NCBI RefSeq assembly: GCF_042242105.1
Contig: NC_092029.1
Coordinates: forward strand, 11,463,885 to 11,527,884
Reading direction: 5' to 3'
DNA: 64,000 nucleotides
From: Pempheris klunzingeri
Taxonomy: Eukaryota > Chordata > Actinopteri > Acropomatiformes > Pempheridae
Shown here piece by piece: positions 12,421 to 24,450 of this stretch. The number at the start of each line of letters is the position of its first letter. Position 1 is the stretch's first letter. Made by a program: the position numbers and the translations under genes. Below the pieces are notes generated by a model. That model made no database searches and had not been told where the DNA came from. It saw only the letters and a program-made list of their open reading frames with translations.

Positions 12421-15400
12421 TCTAGGGGAATGTTAACAGCAGCAACAAGATAGTGATGAAAAAGTATTCTTCATATTCACATTACATGAGTTCAACATCT
12501 GGCAAACACTGTCCAACAACATTAATGGCATGTGAGCACCAGTGATTGTTTCATTGCACGCTGCTCTCAATCCAAAGCAAAAAAAACAAAGTTTGAAGGA
12601 GCTACAGCCACTTAATCTGGAGTGTTTTTTTGTATGGTTTGTGTTGTGTTTACCACGAAAGCAGGTGCTGAGTAGCTGTGTTTGACCTTCTGCTAACCGT
12701 AACCAGTAGCTGTGGCTGATTGCAATTCATGTTTATGTAGATAATCTATCTAACGTTAGAACCTCAAATCACAATATATCATATTTATGGGTCACCTTGT
12801 TTTCAAAGAAATTTCTCATATAATTTTAATTACCACTATACAGTATAACGGCACTGGGATCATAAACTTGATCGGTCGAAGCTACTAAATTAATTTTTCT
12901 GCGTGTATGTAGTGCATGCAAATGCTTTTCTGGTGCACAGGATTTAATAGGCATATATTTTAAAAACATCATCAAAAATGTAATCAGGTAATCCTTTAGA
13001 ATGTAACTAATTGTGTTTTTTTCTTTACAAATATAGTCTGGTTTGATTAAAGTTACTTTTTTTTGTGAACTGATTACGTAATCCTGTTTACATGTAATGA
13101 GTTACTGTCCAACCCTATTCACAGATCCAATGAATGACAGAGAATCATTACTCGACTCTGCAGTCCTTCTCAGCATGAAGCTTCTGGCGTCTGTCATCAT
13201 CATTGCTTTGGTTTACAGCATACAACTTGACTGTTTTAGTTAAGTGTCACTTCTCATCACTTTAATTTTTGAATTCAAATAAACCCACTCAACATCACTG
13301 CAATATAAAAACTCTAATTAAGACAATACAAGTGACATTTATTTGAATATAGCCACATCATTTGGTGGAAAGACCAAATAATAATTTTCTATGCAAAACA
13401 AATCCAAACAGATTTGAAATACAATAAATAAGACAATCTCAATTTGTATGAATTTTGCAGTGTAATGAGCACAAACACGCAGGAAACAGTCTCTGTGAAA
13501 TACAACCAATCCATTTTCTTTTGTCCATGTTCATGTTGAAGTGGTTAAGGTCTCCCACTGTGGTGTAAAATTGCGACATACCAGGGACATAAAACAGCAA
13601 TGGTACTTTATCAGAACCAGATTTTGACAATAATTAGTGCCATACACAAAGAACAAACAATGAATGAGTTTTTAGAGATCTAAAATTTATTGTAAATAGC
13701 AATATAATCCAACATGTCATATCACGAAGTTATCAAGAGTTTGAATGAGCAATTATTCCCTTGGATAAGATTAACAAAACATAGCTCTGGATTTTATAAC
13801 TGCCAGTTCTACATTTCCAAGTCTTAGATAATATATATATCTTATTTCCTGGAAAATAATTTTTCTCCTCCTTTTCTCTTAGCTAGCAGCTGCTAGCTGT
13901 CACATACCTGAGGACCAAAGCACACATGTTGTTTAGACTATATTAACAGGACAAAAATTCCAAACCGTTCATGTTAAAAACACATTTATAATAGACACAG
14001 GTTGAAGCCAGTAACCAGTTGGCTAATGTTTGTAGAAAAACATTTGTAACATGCAGCTCTTGAATCCATCACAAAGTGGTGCAGATGAAAAGCAAACTGT
14101 GGAATGACAGGCAAGGAAATTTAAACAGTCCATGAATGTTTGTAATGAAGGTTGTAATGTTCAGTAAGTGTTTCTGTTATTTAGTCTACCCTCACAGATA
14201 TAAATGGGGTGGACAACATGACTACATAGGAATACCTGTGTCCAATAATACATACTTTAAAGTGAAATAGACTCAAATTAGAACTGAATCAAATTTGAGT
14301 TTAAAAAATCCCCTTCACATCTGGGCCTGTGAAAGAGAGACGGCTAATGCCAGCCAGCCAGCCAGCCTCTTCCTGTTAATAATTTGGGATGAACACAACA
14401 CACAAGCTGAAGCTACTGATCACTCAGCAGGTGTCGAAATGACAGGAACAAAACACAACATGGATTGGAATCAGTGCTAATGTCACTTAGCCAGGCTAAC
14501 TAGCTTGCAAACATTGTCAGCTGTTTGCACTAAGATAGTCTACATCCGATATTTAAAAAAAAAAGATTTTATTATGTTTTGAAAAGTGAGGGTAGGTCAT
14601 GATTAGTAATGGAAAACTGCCATTTGCTGGATTTCTCTGTTATTTTGGAACATATTTCCTCTCAGTTTGATTTCGGAGCATTTAAGACAGCCACTAAAAA
14701 CATTTCAGCTTCTTGTCAGATTGCAGATAGCATGTGGTTTCACAGTGCATCATATTTTTTAAATTTAATTTCATCCTTGTTTGACCATAGTGTGAAAAAA
14801 ATTAATTCTTTACAGTCTTTCACACACCAACATAGGTTGGTAAGTACATGGCACGTTCATCTAAGAGATCCTATAAACCTACAGCTGGCTTTGAGAAGCG
14901 ATGGAGAAAACAGACAGGCAAGTCATATTCCTTAATCCTCCGTCAATGAAACAGAACATAATCTCAAAAGCAACATGTTAAAGAAAACAACCTCAAACAG
15001 TGAGTTAACTGTTGGTTTATTTTGCTGATTACATTTCAGGCAGACCATACTCAATCAGCCTGCAATCTTTAGAGTGTACTTATCAAATTTTTTTATTATG
15101 ACCACCTCTCCACAATCTGCTTGTCCACACCAGACTAAATACACCAATGGGTTATTTAGTTACAGGAAGCATGCAAACAGACAGACTAATAGATACACCA
15201 CTATTACTCCTGCTTCTACCGTCAGATCTCGATTGACCTGCTCTGGGTGCATTATATATTAGTTTAGGCTTCCTGTCTCATTCAGTGGTTTGTCTGTGAC
15301 TGGGATGACTTGAGATTTGTAGCGCATATCATAAGGACACTGCGGTTGCATATCTCCCTGATGAACCTGTGAGGCATCATGAAGGGTGAGATATCCACCA

Positions 15401-16800
15401 ACTGAGAGACTATTCTGACTTAATGTATGCTTAAACTACAGGACATTTTCATTCATTGCTAATTTGGGTGTTTTTAGCATCATAAACAATTAAATGTCTT
15501 TATCTAAAAAACAATTGACAAGTAAAAACAGAACAGTTACACCTCTGCATAAACAGCTGTAATTTGTAAGGAGTGTTGGTCAGGTCTCCACACATAATTA
15601 CAGTTTAAAAGAAACTCTTTCCTTGAATTAAACTTTACTCTTACTTTCCCTGTAGTGCTATAAATAGTGATGTAGAGATTACGACTCCAGCAACACTTGT
15701 AGTGTGAAGACCAACTTAATTGTGAGACCATTGACTTTATGTTGTTATACTAACATGCGAAGTTGAAATGTATTAGTGCCACAATAAAGTTGGCCTGTAT
15801 AACACAAGTCCTGCTGGAGTTATAACCTCTTCCCTTCTCCCTGCACGCACCTTGAAAGTAGGTAATGTTGTGCACAATATCCGTAGTGAGTAAATACTGA
15901 TATAATTGGCTAAATACCTTTAAAGATACACAGTTAGCAGGACAGGACAAAAAGCAACTACATAAGGGCAGTACTATCCACTAAAATGCTGACTTTATGG
16001 TTACGTGAAATCTACATCACACAAGAGCCTCTTTTTCATTTGGGAATTGGGATATTTGTGAGGCAAAAGCTCACATCACAGTACAGAAAGAATGTTGTAC
16101 AACACCCTGTAATCTGTTGTTGTAACTGTATACTCTGTCTTGGACCAGGATTTTCTCATGACCTGCATATTTCATACAATGAAAGCATTAGTAAGAACAT
16201 GAAAATGTTCCAAGAGCCTATAAATAGGGAACAATATGTCTTATTAAGGGGGCCTTAGGCCTTGAGGTGACCTCAACCCCTGATTTGCTGATGTCCTTTG
16301 ACATCATAAAAACTGTGGATTTCATTAGTGTGACAGTGATTTACACTTGTGGTGGGACAAGGAGGTATTAGTGAACTTCTTGATGGAGGGCTGTTTCCCT
16401 CCCTATAAGTATAGCATTTACTATCAACTCCTCAAACATAGGAATGACTAATCTAGCAATAAAATGACAGTGAGTGTTACAGGCTAGTGGGCCACATTCA
16501 CATGTGTTTCAGATTATTCCAAAATTTAACTTTCCTGTCCAGCAAAAACATGAAGTATTTATTGGATACCAATTGATTGGTTAATAACAAGTCACTCCAA
16601 CAACACTTAACCTGCAGTCGACAAATATTAGCAACAAAATTGAATGGTGTTACAGAATATTATTATAGATATTATTGGATTTCAGTACATGCATTCATTT
16701 GAAAGCAGTATCATTAAAGTGTATCACCATATTTGCAGCACTTTCGTAATATCCATCTAACTTCTAAAAACCTTCAATAACTCAGTTCAGGCACTAGTTG

Positions 16801-16808
16801 GCCACCAC
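16801..16808. repeat. Left 8-bp target-site duplication of the promoter hAT element
   Basis: GCCACCAC here is repeated exactly at 17644-17651, immediately outside the other end of the element. An 8-bp duplication is the signature of hAT-superfamily insertion. Confidence 0.9.
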
Positions 16809-17643
16809 CAGTGTTGCCAGGTGTACGATAATTATCATATTTGTACGATAATTTTGCCCTCTGTACGATGTACGATCAATAATCCAAAAAAAGGCCAAAA
16901 GTAGGATCATTTGACAGTTTCCTTGAACGTGTGGTTCCAACCAGCCTTGCTCTAATCTGCCGTACAGTTTTTGTGAACTCTGAAGGCATCTCTTATCATG
17001 TGACATTTCCAACCAATCGTAATTGGTGTAGCGTGAGATACGAGCACCTGAATACAAGTGACGTTGGTCTCGGAATAACGAGCAGATTGGCTGATCGTGC
17101 CCCATTAATTAATTGATTTGTTTCATTATTGAGTAATAGTTGGCAGCAGGCACTTTTTAAGTTAGAAGATCTGCAATTATTTGTCATTTTTGAGGACAAA
17201 GAGAGAATGTTCTGAACTATTCTTTGAAAAAAGATTGTTCATATAAGTAATTCAAATAGTATTCAAAGGTTGGAATGCAAAAATAAATTTCTGTAAGTGA
17301 AGCCAGATTTACTCTTTGTTTTCTTCTCAGTTATTATGAATACTGTTTCAAAAAAGTTAACCTGCTGTGTCAATTCCCTAACGGTGGCTGGCCTCATGAC
17401 TTAGCTCATTAGTTCCCACCTGTCATGTGTTTATGGGGAACACATTAGTGTAACACAACTAAGTTGGAGCACACAGCAGTGGATGAGGACGCTTTTAAAC
17501 ACATTTAGAGCGACTATATTTGACTGTCGCGCAACAGTAAGCTTCTTATTTTGGTTATGACGGGTGTACGATAATTTACCCTAAAATACGATAATTTCGA
17601 GTCTGTGGTTCGATAATTCTACATTTCCCACCTGGCAACACTG
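16809..17643. mobile_element. hAT-type non-autonomous element in the acp1 promoter
   Basis: 835 bp bounded by perfect 15-bp inverted repeats: CAGTGTTGCCAGGTG at 16809-16823 and its exact complement at 17629-17643. It is flanked by the 8-bp duplication GCCACCAC. Subterminal sequence is rich in a TACGATAAT-type motif: GGTGTACGATAATT occurs at 16820-16833 and again at 17563-17576, with further CGATAAT copies at each end. No transposase was recognised inside, so it would have been moved in trans. Its right end lies 40 bases before the acp1 ATG. Confidence 0.93.
17563..17576 (+). repeat. Subterminal direct repeat inside the hAT element
   Basis: GGTGTACGATAATT here matches 16820-16833 in the same orientation, so the subterminal motifs at both ends point the same way although the termini are inverted. 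Such repeats are usually transposase binding sites. Confidence 0.75.
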
Positions 17644-17683
17644 GCCACCACCTTCCGCTTCTTACAGGACCCGTGAGAACAAC
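17644..17683 (+). promoter_or_regulatory. Residual acp1 5' leader after the hAT insertion
   Basis: Only 40 bases remain between the element and the acp1 ATG, starting with the second GCCACCAC copy. CTTCCG at 17652-17657 is an ETS-type core in reverse orientation. CTTCCGCTTCTTACAG at 17652-17667 also reads as a good splice acceptor, which would let an upstream leader exon join just before the start codon. The start has a strong context (AACAACATGG). Confidence 0.5.
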
Positions 17684-17726
17684 ATGGCGGCTACCCAAAC
17701 GAAGTCGGTTTTGTTCGTCTGCTTGG
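17684..17726 (+). CDS. acp1: acp1 coding exon 1
   Basis: Encodes [14 protein letters not shown] plus the first base of Gly15, ending at a GTAAGG donor. It carries the catalytic Cys13. The KSVLFVCLG core is near-invariant in the family; the first residues vary between species. Confidence 0.94.
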
Positions 17727-20700
17727 GTAAGGCGACATTTAACCACAAGGAAGCGCGTATAAATCCCATAAAACAAACATATCATACGACCAATTTATAG
17801 CTTCTTAGTTGTTTAATTAGGTGTTGTTAGTTTTACTTAAGAGCGCTAGCTAAAATGCTTCAGCTAGCCAAGATCCTCTTAGATGAACTTTTTACTTTAA
17901 TGTGCTGGTAATTTGCGCTCTTCTGCACGGTTGGTGTCCAGCCAGGAGTGCTGGAAAACATCTTGGTGTGCTTTTTAGACATGCTGAATATCGATACCCT
18001 GACTAATGTAAATATTGGCGTGATGATTTTATGCCAGGTCACAGTCCACCGTGAAAGCTACTCGGTGGCCTGTAGCACTGTAATGGTGCAGGAAGGGAAC
18101 TTATGTAAATCATTGACAGTTTACAGCATCCCTGCTCAATGTTTGTCTGTAGTCTTAACAATTCAGCCATAGATATTAATGGGGCAGCTTCAGTAGCTAG
18201 CAGGGTATAAACAATAAAGCAGAAATCTCAGACACTTTACATACATGTATAGTCTCACACTATCATTATGTTGCTCATCTCTGTTTGTCATTACAGTTGC
18301 AAACTGCAGTATGAGGTACATGTGTCAGTTTATTTTGACAACGACACTATTACATACATACATAAACAACATATCAGATGTTGAAGCTGAGGCATTTTGC
18401 CATTTCATGGAAAACATTAGATCATTTTGAATTTGATGGCAGCAACACATCTCAAAAAAGTTGGGACCGGTGCAACAAAAGGCTGGAAAAGTAATTGGCA
18501 CAAATCAAAAACAACTGGAGGAGCATTTGACAACTAATTAGGTTAACTGGCAACAGGTCAGTAACATGACTGGGTATAAAAGGAGCATTTCAGACAGGCA
18601 GAGTCTCTCAGATGTAAAGATGGGCGGAGGTTCACCAATCTGCGACAAACTGCGTCTAAAAATTGTGGAACAATTTCAGAAAAATGTTCCTCAATGTAAA
18701 ATTGCGAAGACTTTGAAGATCCCACCATCTACAGTGTATAATATCATCGAAAGATTCAGAGAATCAGGAGAAATCTCTGTGCGCAAGGGACAAGGCCGAA
18801 GGTCAAAACTGGATGCTCGTGATCTTCGGGCCCTCAGATGGCACTGCATTAAAAACAGGCATGATTCTCTACTGGGGATCACTGCATTGGCTCAGGAACA
18901 CTTCCATAAATCACTGTCTGTGAACACAGTTCGCCGTGCAATCCACAAATGTAAGTTAAAGCTGTATCATGCAAAGAAGAAGCCATATGTGAACACGATC
19001 CAGAAATGCCGCCGTCTTCTCTTGGCCAAAGCTCATTTAAAATGGTCTGAGAAAAAATGGAAAACTGTTCTGTGGTCAGATGAATCAAAATTTGAAATTC
19101 TTTTTGGAAACCATGGACGCCATGTCCTGCGGACTAAAGAGAAGCCTGCATCTCTGATGGTATGGGTATTGCATATTGCATAAGTGCCTGCGGCGTGGGC
19201 AGCTTAAACATCTGGAAAGGCACCATCAATGCTGAAAGGTATATCCAGGTTTTAGAGCAGGGGTGTCAAACTCAATCAAAGAAAGGGCCAAAATTTAAAA
19301 CCCGGTCTAAGTCGCGGGCAACATTTAGTGAAGACTCTAATAGTGACTCTTTTATTATAGTATATAATATAATATATATATATATATATTTTTTAAATCC
19401 AGAAATATGAATGTAAACAGCCAAACATCAACAACTTTTCCTCAATAAAATAAATAGAATTTTAAATAATTTTTTTCTTTTTTGTACTATCCTGATGTTT
19501 TGTCTCATAGTGTCGTCTTATATTTATATTCTTTAATTATGGCCACATCAGCTCCACAAACAAGACACACAGGTTCACCTCCGATATCGATAAACAGGTA
19601 AAATTCTGCCCCCCACCTGCTTTGAAAGTCTCTGTTTTCAAAGTCCACTTTTCGTTTAGCCATTTATTTTGGGGGCCTTGAGTTTGACATATGTGTTTTA
19701 GAGCAACATATGCTCCCATCCAGACAACATCCAGTCTCTTCCAGGGAAGGCCTTGCATATTTCAGCAAGACAATCCTAAACCACATACTACATCCATCAC
19801 AACAGCATGGATTCGCAGTAGAAGAGTCCGAGTGCTGAACTGGCCTGCCTGCAGTCCAGACCTTTCACCAATAGAAAACATTTGGCGCATCATAAAACGA
19901 AAAGTCCAACAACGAAGGCCCAGGACTGTTGAGCAACTAAAATCCTGCATCAGACAAGAATGGGACAACATTCCTCTCCGAAAACTCCAGCAACTGGTCT
20001 CCTCACTTCCCAGACGTTTAGAGACAGTTGTTGAAAGAAGAGGGGAGGCTATACAATGGTAAACATGGCCCTGTTCCAACTTTTTTGAGATGTGTTGCTG
20101 CCATCAAATTCAAAATGATCTAATATTTTCCATGAAATGGTAAAATGTCTCAGTTTCAACATCTGATATGTTTATGTTCTATTGGGAATAATATATGGGT
20201 TTATGAGATTTGCAAATTATTGCATTCTGTTTATTTACATTTTAACCAGCGTCCCAACTTTTTTGGAATTGGGGTTGTACAAACGCTATAAAATATCATG
20301 TATACTGTGTATTGAATTTGTGTGCGTTTCCCTCGGTGAGTAACTAAAATGGTACATTTTATTGTAAATCTATTCACAAACTCATTCAGGTTTTTAAAAA
20401 CGTTGCATTTAAGTTTGTAATGCTGATTGTGGCTTTGAACAGGGAATATCTGCAGATCCCCCATCGCTGAAGCAGTCTTCAGGAAGATGGCAACAGATGC
20501 CGGCGCTGTTGATAAGGTAACATTACCATTTATTCAGATTACATCATACAAAACAGTATGTATACTGTAGAACATTACTGGTATACAGTGGTGTGAAAAA
20601 GTATTTGCCCCCTTACAGATTTCTTCTGTTTTTGCTTTTTTGTCACACTTACATGTTTCAGATCATCAAACCAATTGTAATATCAGACAAAGATGACCTG

Positions 20701-23700
20701 AGTTAACACAAAAAGCAGTTTTTAAATGATGATTTCATTTATTAAGGGAAAAAGCTATCCAAACCAACCTGGCCCTATGCGAAAAAGTAATTGCCCCCTA
20801 AACCTAATAACTGATTGTGTCACCCTTGGCGGCAACAACTGCAACCAAGCGTTTGCAATAACTGGCGATGAGTCTTTCACATTGCTGTGGGGGAATTTTG
20901 GCCCACTCTTCTTTGCAGAATTGTCTTAATTTAGCCACATTGGAGGGTTTTCGAGCATGAATGGCCTGTTTAAGGTCATGCCACAGCATCTCAATTGGAT
21001 TTAAGTCCGGACTTGGACTGGGTCACTCCAAAACCTTCACTTTGTTTTTTTTGAGCTATTCAGAGGTGGACTTGCTGGTGTGCTTCGGATCATTGTCCTG
21101 CTGCATAACCCAAGTGCGCTTGTGCTTAAGGTCACGAACTGATGGCCGGACATTCTCCTTCAGGATTTTCTGGTAGAGAGCAGAATTCATGGTTCAGCAA
21201 AGCAGCTCCAGACCATCACACTACCACCACCATGTTTGACTGTCAGTATGATGTTCTTTCTCCGAAATGCTGTGTTAGTTTTACGCCAGATGTAACGGGA
21301 CGCACACCTTCCAAAAAGTTCCACTTTTGTCTCGTCAGTCCACAGAATATTTTCCCAAAAGTGTGGGGGATCATCAAGATGTTTTTTAGCAAGTGTGAGA
21401 TGTGCCTTTGTGTTCTTTTTGGTCAGCAGTGGTTTTCACCTTGGAACTCTCCCATGGAGGCCATTTTTGCCCAGTCTCTTTCTTCTTGTTGAATCATGGA
21501 CCCTGACCTTAACTGAGGCAAGTGAGGCCTGCAGTGCTCTACATGTTGTTTGGGGTTCTTTTGTGACCTCCTGGATGAGACGTTGCTGCACTCTTGGAGT
21601 AATTTTGGTAGGCCGGTAGTCCTGGGAAGGTTCACCAGACAGACAGATAGATGTCAATAACTTTGTTTCTTCTCTGTTCTTGAATTGCTTTAGATCGGGG
21701 CATGATGTGTTGCATTTTGAGATCTTTTAGCCTACTTCATGTTGTCTATTGAAGTGATTTCTTGATTCTACAGCTCTGGCAGTAATCAGGCCTGGGTGTG
21801 GCAAGTGAAATTGAACTCAGCTTTCAAAAATGTGGTTAATCACAGTTAATTCATGATTTAACAAGGAGGGGGCAATTACTTTTTCACATAGGGCCAGGCT
21901 GGTTTGGATAGCTTTTTTCCCTTAACAAATGAAATCATCATTTAAAAACTGCTCTTTGTGTTTACTCAGGTCATCTATGTCTGATATTAAAATTGGTTTG
22001 ATGATCTGAAACATGTAAGTGTGACAATAAAGCAAAAACAGAAGAAATCTGCAAGGGGGCAAATACTTTTTCACACCACTGTAGTATTTGAATATCTACA
22101 TCTACATTTTATGTGATGTTGATTTATTATATATTTTTTTACAAACAGAGCTTTAAATCTTTTTCATGCATGTTATTTAGCACAATTTGCAACACACAGT
22201 ATTGATTGGTTGTCAGGGATGTTACGCTGAACATGGACGCTTGTCTACTCACAAGTCTGTCTGTCACAGCCTCTAGTCATGCTTATACTCGCACTCTTAC
22301 AAACTATTCCAGCTCAAACTTTCCAACTTGTAGATTTATCAATTTTACAATTGTAGTTTTTTTTTTCAAATAATAGTCTTGCTTAGTGGTGGTGACATTG
22401 AAGGCATGTGACTATGGTGTAGTTCGTTTATAGCCAACGTTAACTTCTGTTGAATGGCGTTCATTTGTCAAGATTATCTCGCTGAACAAAACGTGTGAGT
22501 ATTATAAACTTTTGTTTGCTACACAGCTGATTTTCTGCTATAATCCAAAATCCAATAGAAGAATCCATTAAAAAACATTTTGTTTAGAGATGGATGCTAA
22601 CTTTTGGGTTGGGCTACAAAAATGTGTCATCCCTGCAGCGCTTTATGGCATACATGAAGTACTGGTGGGTGGTATGATGCTGTGTTTTAAATGTTAAAAG
22701 CAATACTTGGATATACAATGTCTAAGGTCATTATTACCAGTTGTAGTAATGCATATTAATGGTCCAGTTGCAGCCTCTAAAGATCATGATTAAGGGCAGG
22801 ATGTGTTCCACCTGTAGAGTCTCACCTCTAATCCTGTCTCCAAGAGTACAACATCGTCCTGTAAATGCTGCACCACCTGTCACGTTTCAGTATGTGAGAG
22901 TATGAATCATTTTTGGTGTGTTTGCTGTTGTCCCTCCCCCGTGCTCTCCTCTGCCTAGTGGAGGATAGACAGTGCTGCCACCTCCACCTATGAAATAGGA
23001 AACCCTCCAGACCACCGCGGTCAAGCCTGCATGAAGAGACATACCGTGCCCATGAGCCATGTGGCCAAGCAGGTACGACCACCTACCTCTACACTCTTAG
23101 CAGTAGTTAGCGGCCCCTTTTTTGTTCTCTGTTGTTGCAGTGGGTCATAGACAGTGGTGCCACATCCGACTGGAATATAGGCAGCTCACCGGATGCCCGT
23201 GGTGTGGCCTGCCTAAGGAGCCACGACATTGAGACAAGCCACAGGGCCAGACAGGTACAACCAGGTGTCCCGTGGCTCCTTTCACCTCATTGATGTTTGT
23301 GTTTATGAGTCTAATGTTGGCAAGATAATGCCTACTAAATGCCCAGGCGCTGCTGTTGCTCTGTCACTTAGCGTATGATTAGCTTACTGTTGCTTTTTCA
23401 GGTTTAATGCCGGTTCAAATAAATTGCTACTTTCAGCTGTTTAAGCTGCAGCTGCATGCTGAGCTCCACGCGATTGCTCAAGGATCCCCAGGTTGGGGAC
23501 CACTGGCTTATTATAAAATTAATTTCATTTAACACAATCTCACCATCTTATTGTGGAACAGTTTTCCACGACAATAAAAGTTCATTCATTCACTCTGTTT
23601 TTCATTCTCACTTGACTTGAGCTTGAATGCCAACATCAGTACTTGTTTACTTCTAGCCTCCATAAATTTAGAATTGGAATTTTGTAGGGCTTCTCATAAA

Positions 23701-24410
23701 TGCATCAATGTTCTTTAATATGTTTTTTTTTTTTTTTTTTTTAAACTTTCTGTAGCTTCAGTTAATATTGAGTAACTCTGTACTGCGTGTGTAATCTGAC
23801 CAAGCATGAATTGTTACATACTTGCCATTAATTTGCCTCTTTTTTTTGTCAGATATGTCAACATCCATTTGGCTTTAAAAATGTTTTGACAGATTCAAAT
23901 TTACTTACACATTATTATATTTATATAAGATATGGCTTTATAACCACACATATGGTTAAGATGTCAACATCTAGCCAATCTTTTGAACACAGCTATGCTT
24001 CCGTCTTCTCTCAGTGAAACTCAGTGCAGCAGGTTTAGCTTAAACCTTAGATACAGTGATTGTGTGATCCCAGCAGGACACAGCAGTTGGTTCAGTTTCT
24101 CAGGACACTTCAGTAGGGTTCATGAGAAGACATGACGCGTCCCAGACATCTTTGATATAATCTTTGTCTTGAAATATGAACTGCAACTAGTGCCAGAGCA
24201 ACAGTCCTGCACATGTCAGGTTTACTTCAGTTTTACTTAAACCAAGATATTCCTACAGGGAAGATTGGCAAGCAACATATTATGTCTTCATTTATTTTGT
24301 TGCTTGTGATACAGAGGTATCACTAGATAATCACTTTATACAGTATATTTAGACTCTCATCTAAATCTCAGTGTCTCATCTGCCTCTAATTTATGTGCTG
24401 CTTAAGCAAG

Positions 24411-24450
<40 letters not shown>

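Larger units (their letters stand above)
7189..16808. other. Intergenic region between fam110c and acp1
   Basis: About 9.6 kb with no recognisable exon on either strand. In human, SH3YL1 occupies this interval head-to-head with ACP1. I looked for its glycine-rich SYLF blocks and SH3 exon on the minus strand and saw neither. Contents that could be named are the repeat copies at 11215-11400 and 12200-12420, a diverged repeat fragment near 12975-13115, a possible regulatory island at 11640-11990, and CA and polypurine runs. Confidence 0.5.
18360..20279 (+). mobile_element. Tc1/mariner element in acp1 intron 1, left end missing, interrupted by a hAT element
   Basis: Long inverted repeats pair 18360-18464 with 20083-20176, for example AGTTGGGA preceded by CAACACATCTCAAAAA on the left and its complement on the right. 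The right side continues about 100 bases further to GGAATTGGGGTTG followed by TA (20278-20279), the usual Tc1 terminus. The left side lacks this outer part, so the element is truncated or rearranged there. It encodes a transposase relic on the plus strand and contains the hAT insertion at 19258-19695. Confidence 0.85.

Noticed and set aside
16794..17105. 103-codon minus-strand frame overlapping the promoter hAT element
   Set aside because: It spans the element's terminus and resembles no transposase; it is a chance frame over repeat DNA.
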